Shown one piece after another: positions 1-6,742 of a stretch of 13,465 bases of DNA. The notes under the pieces were generated by a model. That model was not told where the DNA came from and made no database searches. It saw only the letters and a program-made list of their open reading frames with translations. How positions within the stretch are numbered: the first letter of the stretch is position 1; each line of letters starts with the position of its first letter. Both the position numbers and the translations under genes were made by a program. Origin of the DNA: RECO01 sp050485385 (GTDB lineage Bacteria > Pseudomonadota > Alphaproteobacteria > Geminicoccales > Geminicoccaceae); the NCBI GenBank assembly GCA_050485385.1, contig JBJHBG010000120.1:1-13465 (forward strand), written 5' to 3'.

Positions 1-910
1 CCCGCACGCCGGGCACGGCGCGCTTCGCCGCGTCGCCGAAGCGCCCGGCCGCGAGCGCGCCCTCGTCGGCGGTCGCGAGCGCGGCATCGGCCTCGATCCG
101 CTCGCCCGTGTCGAGGTCGACGCCCGTGGCCCTGCCGCCTGCGACGCGGATCGCCGCGACGCCGGTGCCGTAGCGGAAGCGGGCGCCGAGCCCCTCCGCG
201 ACGGCGGCGAGCGTGCGGGCGAGCCCGTGCATCCCACCCTCGACCATCCACACACCCTCCTGCTCGACGTGGGCAACGAGCATCAGCGTGGCCGGTGCCT
301 GGAAGGGCGAGGCGCCGCAATAGGTCGCGTAGCGACCGAAGAGCTGGCGCAGGCGTGGGTCGTGGAAGTGCTCGCCGAGTGCGGTCCAAAGCCGGGTGAA
401 GGGCGTGATGCCCCAGAGTGCTGCGAGGCCCTGCGGCAGGACGCGGCGGGTGAGCCCGAGCACGCTCGGTCGCTCGGCCCGCACGAACGTCGCATCCAGC
501 GTCTCGAAGATCGCCCGGCTGCGGGCGCAGAAGCTGCGAAAGCCCCGCGCGTCCGCCGCACCGGCGAAGGTGCCGATGGCCTCGGCCGAGCGCTCGACGT
601 CGGCGAAGAGATCGAGCCGGCTGCCGTCCGGCCAGGCGTGTCGGGCGAGGGTGACCATCGGCCGCACGTCGAGATGGCGGTGCAGCGCGGTCCCGGCATC
701 GGCCAACAGGTCGTCGAACACCGACTTCATGGTGAAGACCGTGGGGCCCGCGTCGAGCCGGGCACTGCCGATGCGCAGCTCGCGCATCTTGCCGCCGGGG
801 GCTGCCGCCCGCTCGATCACCAGCACGTCGACGTCCCGGCGCGCGAGATCGACGGCAGCGGCGAGACCGCCGATGCCGGCGCCGATGACGACCGCCCGCG
901 TCCGTCGCAT
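1..910 (-). CDS. crtD: CrtD, 1-hydroxycarotenoid 3,4-desaturase (partial, 3' end outside window)
   Basis: FAD-dependent carotenoid desaturase that introduces the 3,4 double bond into 1-hydroxy or 1-methoxy carotenoids in the spheroidene/spirilloxanthin pathway; it acts at the membrane. The reading frame is open for all 303 visible codons from ATG 910-908. Visible features are an N-terminal dinucleotide fold GAGIGG (residues 10-15) with E33 ending the second strand, then GGKM (39-42) and LDAGPTVFTM (52-61). A central block follows, LRQLFGRYATYCGASP (187-202) with APATLMLVAHVEQ (205-217), which is typical of CrtD rather than CrtI. The family is about 500 residues, so roughly 40% is missing at the C-terminus. 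A purine-rich AGGAG lies 12 nt upstream and GAAGG 3 nt upstream of the ATG. It diverges from crtE, as crtD does in Rhodobacter. The CrtD versus CrtI choice rests on motif memory and on the divergent crtEF context. Confidence 0.88.
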   Translation of the reverse strand, partial: MRRTRAVVIGAGIGGLAAAVDLARRDVDVLVIERAAAPGGKMRELRIGSARLDAGPTVFTMKSVFDDLLADAGTALHRHLDVRPMVTLARHAWPDGSRLDLFADVERSAEAIGTFAGAADARGFRSFCARSRAIFETLDATFVRAERPSVLGLTRRVLPQGLAALWGITPFTRLWTALGEHFHDPRLRQLFGRYATYCGASPFQAPATLMLVAHVEQEGVWMVEGGMHGLARTLAAVAEGLGARFRYGTGVAAIRVAGGRATGVDLDTGERIEADAALATADEGALAAGRFGDAAKRAVPGVR

Positions 911-1031
911 GCGCCTTCGTTGCTCCTCTCCGCTGTTGCCGAATGGTACCGGCTGCGTACTGTCCATAAAACGTGACATTCATAAATGACAACGATACCT
1001 TACACATCGAAAGCCGTTCGGGAGGCGGAGC
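911..1031. promoter_or_regulatory. Divergent crtD/crtE control region
   Basis: This 121-bp gap separates the divergent starts of crtD (910, minus) and crtE (1032, plus). It contains an AT-richer core (about 961-1008) in otherwise GC-rich DNA. Towards crtE, GTGACA (973-978) is a plausible -35 element and TACCTT (996-1001) a weak -10, 17 bp apart. Towards crtD, the complement of 987-992 reads TTGTCA and that of 964-969 reads TTATGG, also 17 bp apart, so both promoters may overlap the same operator. A GGGAGG ribosome-binding site (1020-1025) sits 6 nt before the crtE ATG. The promoter assignments are inference; the -10 boxes are poor matches. Confidence 0.55.
961..1004. promoter_or_regulatory. 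Paired CrtJ/PpsR-type operator at crtD/crtE
   Basis: A perfect TGT-N12-ACA palindrome occupies 961-978. Exactly 8 bp later there is a one-mismatch copy, TGA-N12-ACA, at 987-1004. The redox repressor CrtJ (PpsR) of purple bacteria binds TGT-N12-ACA, and at some Rhodobacter promoters it binds two sites 8 bp apart cooperatively. Site 1 ends on the presumed crtE -35 and site 2 covers the presumed -10. Occupancy would block crtE, and possibly crtD, under aerobic conditions. The motif and spacing are seen directly; the identity of the regulator is inferred. Confidence 0.75.
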
Positions 1032-1904
1032 ATGGTTCTGATCAGGCGCATCGAGCAGACCCTCGAGGCTGCGGTCGATCGGGCCGGTGGGGCCGGCTGC
1101 CCCCCCAAGCTCGCTGCCGCCATGCGCCATGCCGTGTTTTCGGGCGGCGCTCGGGTCCGGCCGCGACTGTGCCTCGCGGTCGCCCACGCCTGCGGCGACG
1201 ACCGGCCGGACCTCACCGACGCGGCTGCGGCCGCCATCGAGATCCTGCACTGCGCCTCCCTCGTCCACGACGATCTGCCCTGCTTCGACGATGCGGCCAC
1301 GCGCCGCGGCCAGCCCTCGGTGCATGCCGCTTTCGGCGAGCCGGTCGCGGTGCTGGCCGGCGACGCGCTGATCGTGCTGGCCTTCGAGACTCTGGCCCGC
1401 ACGGTCGAAGCCGCACCGACGCGGGCGGCCCGCCTCCTCGCGTCGGTCGCCCGCTCGGTCGGGGGGCCCGCCGGTATCGTCGCTGGCCAAGCCTGGGAGA
1501 GCGAGCCCCTGGCCGTGTTGCAGACCTACCAGCGGGCCAAGACGGGCTCGCTCTTCGTTGCGGCCACCGCCTGCGGTGCCGCCGCCGCCGGCGCCGATCC
1601 GGCGGCGTGGGAGGCGTTGGGCGAGCGGTTGGGCGAGGCCTATCAGGTTGCCGACGACCTGCACGACGCCGCCGCCGACGCCCTGGAGATGGGCAAGCCG
1701 GTCGGCCAGGACAGCGTTCATGCGCGACCGAGCGCGGCGCTGGAACTCGGCGTCGCGGGCGCCGTCGACCGCCTGGAGCGCTTGGTTGCGGGTGCCATTC
1801 AGGCGATTCCGCCCTGTCGCGGCGCCGGCGATCTCGAAGCCCTGGTCAAGCAGGAGGCAAGGCGGCTCTTGCCCAAGAGCCTCGCCCGTACGGCCGCCGC
1901 CTGA
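1032..1904 (+). CDS. crtE: CrtE, geranylgeranyl diphosphate synthase
   Basis: Short-chain trans-prenyltransferase that condenses isopentenyl diphosphate with allylic diphosphates to give C20 geranylgeranyl diphosphate, the precursor of carotenoids and of the bacteriochlorophyll tail; cytosolic. The 290-residue length fits the family. The first aspartate-rich motif is DDLPCFDD (D80, D81, D86, with the DDxxxxD spacing of bacterial enzymes). The second is DDLHD (D208, D209, D212). SGGARVRPRL (37-46) is the substrate-binding Arg region, and GKPVGQD plus HARPSAA (221-236) is typical of phototroph CrtE proteins. ATG 1032 is supported by GGGAGG ending 6 nt upstream and by the absence of a better upstream start. 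It is the first gene of a crtEF unit controlled by the divergent region. Confidence 0.95.
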   Translation: MVLIRRIEQTLEAAVDRAGGAGCPPKLAAAMRHAVFSGGARVRPRLCLAVAHACGDDRPDLTDAAAAAIEILHCASLVHDDLPCFDDAATRRGQPSVHAAFGEPVAVLAGDALIVLAFETLARTVEAAPTRAARLLASVARSVGGPAGIVAGQAWESEPLAVLQTYQRAKTGSLFVAATACGAAAAGADPAAWEALGERLGEAYQVADDLHDAAADALEMGKPVGQDSVHARPSAALELGVAGAVDRLERLVAGAIQAIPPCRGAGDLEALVKQEARRLLPKSLARTAAA

Positions 1905-1916
1905 CGGGCGGCGAGG

Positions 1917-3059
1917 ATGGCCGCGGCAGCGCCGCCGGCCGGCGGTAGCTTGATCGAGCGTTGGTTCGCTTGGCGCGACCGGCTGTTGGGCGATCCTCGC
2001 TTCCAGCGCTGGGCGGCACGTTTTCCTCTGACCCGCCGCGTCGCCGAGCGCCGCTCGCGCGAGTTGTTCGACCTCTGCGCCGGCTTCGTCTACTCCCAGG
2101 TTCTGCTCGCCTGCGTGCGGTTGCGGCTGTTCGACGCACTGGCGGCGGGGCCGTGCACGCTCGCCGAACTGGCGCGGCGCCTGGGTCTTGCCGAGGATGC
2201 GGCGGCCCGGCTGCTCGACGCCGCCGTCTCGCTGCGTCTCGTCCGCGACGCCGGCCGCGGACGCTACGGCCTCGGCGATCTCGGGGCGGCGCTGCGCGCC
2301 AATCCCGGCGTCGTCGCCATGATCGAGCACCACCCGCTGCTCTACGCCGATCTCGCCGACCCGGTGGCACTCCTGCGCCGCGAGCGGGGTGAGGGGCGGC
2401 TCCAGGACTATTGGGCCTATGCCGGCGCGGGCGAGCCGGGCTCGCTCGACGAGCCGGAGGTCGCCGCCTACTCGGCACTGATGTCGGCCTCGCAGCCGCT
2501 CGTCTCCGGCGACGTGCTCGACGCCTACGACTTTTCCCGCCACCGCTGCCTGCTCGACGTGGGTGGGGGCGAAGGGGGCTTCCTGCGGGCGGTCGGGGCG
2601 AGGGTGCCAACGCTCGACCTTTGGCTGTTCGACCTGCCGTCGGTTGCCCGCCGGGCCGACGCGCACCTCGCCGCCGCCGGCTACGGGGCACGGGTGCGCA
2701 CCTTCGGCGGCAGCTTCCTCGAGGACGAACTGCCCAAGGGCGCCGACGTCGTCTCGCTCGTGCGCATCGTCCACGACCACGACGATGCCGCCGTACGCGT
2801 GTTGCTCGGGGCCGTGCATCGCGCGCTGCCGCCGGGCGGCACCCTCGTCCTGGCCGAGCCGATGGCCGGGACCAAAGGCGCCGAGCCGATGGGGGCCGCC
2901 TATTTCGGCTTCTACCTTTGGGCCATGGGGTCGGGCCGCGCCCGTCGCCCGGAGGAGCTGGAGGCGCTGCTCCAGGAGGCCGGCTTCGGGGCCGTCCGCC
3001 GCGTTGCGACCGCCCGGCCGATGCTCACACGCCTGCTCGTCGCGGAGCGGTCGACATGA
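1917..3059 (+). CDS. crtF: CrtF, 1-hydroxycarotenoid O-methyltransferase
   Basis: S-adenosylmethionine-dependent methyltransferase that converts the tertiary 1-hydroxyl of acyclic carotenoids to a methoxy group (spheroidene or spirilloxanthin route). The 380-residue protein has the plant-type O-methyltransferase layout. An N-terminal helical winged-helix dimerisation region (about 46-125, including LAELARRLGL) is followed by the SAM-binding glycine loop LDVGGGEGG (213-221) and an acidic strand end, FDLP (238-241). RIVHDHDD (283-290) holds the likely catalytic His286 seen as HDWDD in relatives. The start lies 12 nt after the crtE stop, with a GGGCGG-type site at 1906-1911, so it is probably co-translated from the crtE transcript. 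Together with CrtD it indicates methoxylated carotenoids. Confidence 0.92.
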   Translation: MAAAAPPAGGSLIERWFAWRDRLLGDPRFQRWAARFPLTRRVAERRSRELFDLCAGFVYSQVLLACVRLRLFDALAAGPCTLAELARRLGLAEDAAARLLDAAVSLRLVRDAGRGRYGLGDLGAALRANPGVVAMIEHHPLLYADLADPVALLRRERGEGRLQDYWAYAGAGEPGSLDEPEVAAYSALMSASQPLVSGDVLDAYDFSRHRCLLDVGGGEGGFLRAVGARVPTLDLWLFDLPSVARRADAHLAAAGYGARVRTFGGSFLEDELPKGADVVSLVRIVHDHDDAAVRVLLGAVHRALPPGGTLVLAEPMAGTKGAEPMGAAYFGFYLWAMGSGRARRPEELEALLQEAGFGAVRRVATARPMLTRLLVAERST

Positions 3060-3069
3060 CGGGATGGAG

Positions 3070-3113
3070 TGTAAGTGTTGCTTGACAACTCTTATCGTAA
3101 AGTTACCGTGACA
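3070..3113. promoter_or_regulatory. Paired CrtJ/PpsR-type operator over the bchC promoter
   Basis: A perfect TGT-N12-ACA lies at 3070-3087. Exactly 8 bp later a one-mismatch partner, CGT-N12-ACA, lies at 3096-3113. The last six bases of site 1 are a consensus sigma-70 -35 box, TTGACA (3082-3087). A weak TACCGT (3104-3109, 16 bp spacing) falls inside site 2. This is the arrangement described for the Rhodobacter capsulatus bchC promoter, where CrtJ binds two palindromes 8 bp apart over -35 and -10. It begins 10 bp after the crtF stop and is AT-richer than its surroundings. Regulator identity is inferred from the motif. Confidence 0.8.
3082..3109 (+). promoter_or_regulatory. Putative sigma-70 promoter of the bchCXYZ-puf unit
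   Basis: TTGACA (3082-3087) is a perfect -35 hexamer, with TACCGT 16 bp downstream as a weak -10. A transcript starting near 3115 would leave a leader of about 50 nt before the bchC ATG at 3165. No other convincing promoter was seen before pufQ, so this one may feed the whole bch-puf superoperon. Confidence 0.5.
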
Positions 3114-3164
3114 TCCGCGGTGTCTGCCTCGATCGGGGTCGGCACGCCGGTTGGGAGGCCGTGG

Positions 3165-4103
3165 ATGAACACTCTTGCCGTCGTCATCGAGGCTCCGGAG
3201 CGCTTGGCGCTCACTGCGGTCGAGCTCGAAGCGGCCGGCACCGACGACGTCGTCGTGGACGTCGAGTGGAGTGGCATCAGCACTGGCACCGAGCGGCTTC
3301 TGTGGTCCGGTCGGATGCCGCCCTTCCCGGGTATGGGCTACCCCCTGGTTCCCGGTTACGAATCGGTCGGTCGCGTCACTGCCGCCGGCGCGGCCTCGGG
3401 CCGGCGGATCGGCGAGCGCGTGTTCGTGCCCGGTGCGCGCTGCTTCGGTGCGGTCCGCGGCCTGTTCGGCGGCGCCGCGGCACGGGTCGTGGTGCCGGGC
3501 GCCCGGGTGGTGCCGGTCGACGACGGTCTCGGGGAAAGCGGCGTCCTGTTGGCGCTTGCCGCCACCGCCTACCACGCCATCGAGAAGGCCGAGCGTCCCA
3601 TCGACCTCGTGGTCGGTCACGGTGTGCTCGGCCGCCTGCTCGCCCGCACCGCCATCGCCCTCGGCCAGCCCGCCCCCGTGGTCTGGGAACGCGACGAGGT
3701 GCGCGCCCGAGGCAACGACGGCTACACCGTGCTGCGGCCGGAAGCCGACGAGCGCAGCGACCATCGCTGCATCGTCGACGTCAGCGGCGACGCCGCCGTG
3801 CTCGACGAGCTGATCCAGCGCCTGGCGCCCGGCGGCCGCATCGTGTTGGCCGGCTTCTACGCCGAGCCCGTGCGCTTCGCGTTTCCGCCGGCCTTCATGC
3901 GCGAGGCCGAAATCGTCGTCGCCGCCGAGTGGCGCATGCCGGACCTCGATGCCGTCAAGGCGCTCGTCGAGGCCGGCCGCCTGCGGCTCGACCACCTCAT
4001 CAGCCATCGGCGTCGAGCGACCGATGCGCCCGCCGCCTACGCCACGGCGTTCGGCGATCCGGCCTGTCTGAAGATGGTGCTGGACTGGAGACAGTGCTCT
4101 TGA
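3165..4103 (+). CDS. bchC: BchC, 3-hydroxyethyl bacteriochlorophyllide a dehydrogenase
   Basis: Medium-chain dehydrogenase/reductase-type enzyme that oxidises the C3 hydroxyethyl side chain to the acetyl group of bacteriochlorophyllide a. The 312-residue protein has the N-terminal GroES-like region with STGTERLLWSG (40-49), PFPGMGYPLVPGYESVG (53-69) and a degenerate nucleotide-binding segment VVGHGVLGRLLA (149-160). It continues with a Rossmann-like half (IVDVSG 203-208, GGRIVLAGFY 223-232). The ATG at 3165 is chosen because GGGAGG (3153-3158) lies 6 nt upstream and the protein then begins MNTLAVVIEAPERL, as in the family. The same frame is open upstream from GTG 3075, but that would run through the promoter and operator. 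It is followed 11 nt later by bchX. Confidence 0.94.
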   Translation: MNTLAVVIEAPERLALTAVELEAAGTDDVVVDVEWSGISTGTERLLWSGRMPPFPGMGYPLVPGYESVGRVTAAGAASGRRIGERVFVPGARCFGAVRGLFGGAAARVVVPGARVVPVDDGLGESGVLLALAATAYHAIEKAERPIDLVVGHGVLGRLLARTAIALGQPAPVVWERDEVRARGNDGYTVLRPEADERSDHRCIVDVSGDAAVLDELIQRLAPGGRIVLAGFYAEPVRFAFPPAFMREAEIVVAAEWRMPDLDAVKALVEAGRLRLDHLISHRRRATDAPAAYATAFGDPACLKMVLDWRQCS

Positions 4104-4114
4104 AGGGGGACACC

Positions 4115-5119
4115 ATGACACTCGCCGCCACCAAGTCCGTGGACGCGCGCACCGCGCGCCTGCGCGCCGAAGCGGCCCAGGGTCCGGACCCGATCCCCGT
4201 GACGCCTGCGACCAAAGAGACGCAGGTGATCGCCATCTACGGCAAGGGCGGGATCGGCAAGAGCTTCACCCTCTCCAATCTCAGCTACATGATGGCGCAG
4301 CAGGGCAAGCGCGTGCTCTTGATCGGCTGCGATCCGAAGAGCGACACGACCTCGTTGCTCTTCGGCGGACGCTCCTGCCCAACCATCATCGAAACCTCGT
4401 CGAAGAAGACGCTGGCCGGCGATCAGGTCCGGATCGAGGACGTCTGCTTCAAGCGCGACGGCGTGTTCGCAATGGAGTTGGGCGGCCCCGAGGTCGGCCG
4501 CGGCTGCGGCGGGCGCGGCATCATTCACGGCTTCGAGCTGTTGGAGAAGCTGGGCTTCCACGACTGGGACTTCGACTACGTGCTCCTCGACTTCCTGGGT
4601 GACGTGGTCTGCGGCGGCTTCGGCCTGCCGATTGCCCGCGACATGTGTCAGAAGGTCATCGTCGTCGGCTCCAACGACCTGCAATCGCTCTACGTTGCCA
4701 ACAACGTCTGCTCAGCGGTCGACTACTTCCGCAACATGGGCGGCAACGTCGGCGTCGCCGGTCTGGTGATCAACAAGGACGACGGCACCGGCGAGGCCCA
4801 GGCCTTCGCCGATGCCGTCGGCATTCCGGTCCTCGCGGCCATCCCGGCCGACGAGGACATCCGCCGCAAGAGCGCCAACTACGAGATCGTCGGCAAGCCC
4901 GGCGGCCGCTGGGCGCCGCTGTTCGAGGAACTGGCGACCCAGGTCGCCGAAGCGCCGCCGATGCGGCCGACGCCCTTGAACCAGGACGGCTTGCTCAACC
5001 TGTTCACCGCCGACGCGGTCGGCCGCGACGTGGTCCTGCAACCGGCGTCGATGGAGGACATGTGCGGCAAGCATGCGGTCCAGAAGCCGACCCTCGAGGT
5101 CGTCTACGACGACGTCTGA
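4115..5119 (+). CDS. bchX: BchX, chlorophyllide a oxidoreductase iron-sulfur ATPase subunit
   Basis: Nitrogenase Fe-protein-like subunit of chlorophyllide a oxidoreductase. The homodimer hydrolyses ATP and passes electrons from a shared [4Fe-4S] cluster to the BchYZ complex, which reduces the C7=C8 bond of ring B. The 334-residue protein has the Walker A P-loop GKGGIGKS (43-50), switch-like GCDPKSDTTSLLF (71-83), and the two cluster cysteines C131 (GRGCGGRG) and C166 (DVVCGGF). The N-terminal extension of about 35 residues before the P-loop separates it from BchL and NifH. ATG 4115 has an AGGGGG ribosome-binding site (4104-4109) 5 nt upstream, almost on the bchC stop. It is the first of three adjacent subunit genes. 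Confidence 0.97.
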   Translation: MTLAATKSVDARTARLRAEAAQGPDPIPVTPATKETQVIAIYGKGGIGKSFTLSNLSYMMAQQGKRVLLIGCDPKSDTTSLLFGGRSCPTIIETSSKKTLAGDQVRIEDVCFKRDGVFAMELGGPEVGRGCGGRGIIHGFELLEKLGFHDWDFDYVLLDFLGDVVCGGFGLPIARDMCQKVIVVGSNDLQSLYVANNVCSAVDYFRNMGGNVGVAGLVINKDDGTGEAQAFADAVGIPVLAAIPADEDIRRKSANYEIVGKPGGRWAPLFEELATQVAEAPPMRPTPLNQDGLLNLFTADAVGRDVVLQPASMEDMCGKHAVQKPTLEVVYDDV

Positions 5120-5137
5120 CCCGGCAAAGGACCCAGC

Positions 5138-6742
5138 ATGACCCTCATCCGCACCCGAAATCAGCCGGCCCCAGGTGCCGCCGAAGTCGTCTACGACGAC
5201 GCCGGCACGGCGCCCGTGGTCGAGCCGTCGGCGGCGGTGGAACCGACGCCGGTCGCCGCCGGCGACGGCATCGGCTGCCACGGCGGCAAGGCGCAGCTCG
5301 AGGCGGCGGCGCGGGCGAGCGGCGCCAGCGAGACGCTCGACCGTTATGCCGCCGACTACCCGGTCGGGCCGCACGACCGGCCGCAGAGCATGTGCCCGGC
5401 CTTCGGCTCGCTGCGGGTGGGGCTGCGCATGCGGCGGACGGCGACGGTGCTGTCGGGTTCGGCCTGCTGCGTCTATGGCCTGACGTTCACCTCGCACTTC
5501 TATGGCGCCCGGCGGCCGGTCGGCTACGTGCCGTTCAACTCCGAGACGCTGGTGACGGGCAAGTTGTTCGAGGACATCCGGGCGGCGGTCTACGACCTCG
5601 CCGACCCCGCGCTCTACGATACGGTGGTCGTCACCAATCTGTGCGTTCCCACCGCTTCGGGTGTGCCGCTCCGGCTGCTGCCGAAGGAGATCAACGGCGT
5701 GCGCATCGTCGGCATCGACGTGCCGGGCTTCGGTGTGCCGACCCATGCCGAGGCCAAGGACGTGCTCGCCGGGGCGATGCTGCACTACGCCCGGCAAGAA
5801 GCCGAGGCTGGCCCGGTGATGGCGCCGCGCGGCGGGCGGGCGCAGAAGCCCACGGTCACGCTGCTGGGCGAGATGTTCCCGGCCGACCCGGTCGGCATCG
5901 GCATGATGCTGGAGCCCTTGGGGCTCGCCCAGGGGCCGGTCGTGCCGACCCGCGAGTGGCGCGAGCTCTATGCGGCGCTCGACTGCGCCGCGGTCGCCGC
6001 CATCCATCCCTTCTACACGGCCTCGATCCGCGAGTTCGAGGCGGCGGGCCGGCCGATCGTCGGCTCCGCGCCGGTCGGGGTGGAGGGCACGGCGGCCTGG
6101 CTCGAGGCCATCGCCAACACCTGCAACGTCGAGGCGGCCAAGCTCGACGCGGCCAAGGCGAAGATCCTGCCGGCGATCCAAGGCGCTCTGGCGGCGAAGC
6201 CGATCCGGGGCCGGATCACGCTGTCCGGCTACGAGGGGTCGGAACTTCTGGTCGCACGCCTGTTGATCGAGAGCGGCGCCGACGTCCGCTACGTCGGCAG
6301 CGCTTGTGCCAAGTCGCCCTGGTCCGCCGCCGACCGCGAGTGGCTGGAGGCCAAGGGCGTCCAAGTTCGGTTCCGGGCCTCGCTGGAGCAGGACCTCGCC
6401 GCCGTCGACGAATTCGCCCCCGACCTCGCCATCGGCACGACGCCCGTGGTGCAGAAGGCGAAGGAGCGGGCCATCCCCGGCCTCTACTTCACCAACCTGA
6501 TCTCCGCCCGCCCGCTGATGGGGCCGGCCGGTGCCGGCTCGCTCGCCGAGGTGGTGAACGCCGCCATCGAGAAGAAGGGGCGGTTCGATGCCATGCGGAC
6601 GTTCTTCGACGGCGTCGGCACCGGCCATGCCACCGGCATCTGGGAAGACGTGCCGCGCGACCGGCCGGCCTTCCGCGAGAAGCAGAAGAAGCTGATGGCC
6701 CGCAATGCCGCGCCCAAGACCACGACGCAGGATCTCGGCTGA
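5138..6742 (+). CDS. bchY: BchY, chlorophyllide a oxidoreductase subunit Y
   Basis: NifD/BchN-like catalytic subunit of chlorophyllide a oxidoreductase, pairing with BchZ to hold the catalytic [4Fe-4S] cluster and the substrate. The 534-residue sequence carries conserved cysteines C86 (SMCPAFG), C111 (ACCVYG) and C169 (TNLCVPT). Their 25- and 58-residue spacing equals that of the three BchY ligands reported for a characterised enzyme (C62, C87, C145 as I recall). The first ~45 residues are rich in Ala, Pro and Val and probably flexible; they include an EVVYDD stretch that echoes the BchX C-terminus. A further cysteine, C47 (GIGCHGG), is family-typical. The gene starts 18 nt after bchX, and its TGA overlaps the bchZ ATG. 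Confidence 0.95.
   Translation: MTLIRTRNQPAPGAAEVVYDDAGTAPVVEPSAAVEPTPVAAGDGIGCHGGKAQLEAAARASGASETLDRYAADYPVGPHDRPQSMCPAFGSLRVGLRMRRTATVLSGSACCVYGLTFTSHFYGARRPVGYVPFNSETLVTGKLFEDIRAAVYDLADPALYDTVVVTNLCVPTASGVPLRLLPKEINGVRIVGIDVPGFGVPTHAEAKDVLAGAMLHYARQEAEAGPVMAPRGGRAQKPTVTLLGEMFPADPVGIGMMLEPLGLAQGPVVPTREWRELYAALDCAAVAAIHPFYTASIREFEAAGRPIVGSAPVGVEGTAAWLEAIANTCNVEAAKLDAAKAKILPAIQGALAAKPIRGRITLSGYEGSELLVARLLIESGADVRYVGSACAKSPWSAADREWLEAKGVQVRFRASLEQDLAAVDEFAPDLAIGTTPVVQKAKERAIPGLYFTNLISARPLMGPAGAGSLAEVVNAAIEKKGRFDAMRTFFDGVGTGHATGIWEDVPRDRPAFREKQKKLMARNAAPKTTTQDLG

Noticed and set aside
227..976. Long plus-strand ORF opposite crtD
   Set aside because: It is the antisense of the crtD frame; the predicted protein has no recognisable domain, while the minus strand gives a clear FAD-dependent desaturase.
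3075..3164. Upstream extension of bchC from GTG 3075
   Set aside because: It would translate through the -35 box and operators; ATG 3165 has a good ribosome-binding site and gives the family N-terminus.
3161..4114. Upstream extension of the bchX frame over bchC
   Set aside because: This frame lies entirely on bchC and yields an Arg-rich, low-complexity sequence; ATG 4115 with AGGGGG fits BchX.
4712..6628. Very long minus-strand ORFs across bchX, bchY and bchZ (also 6484-8187)
   Set aside because: They are open only because of GC-rich codon bias opposite real genes; the products are His/Arg/Asp-rich without domains.
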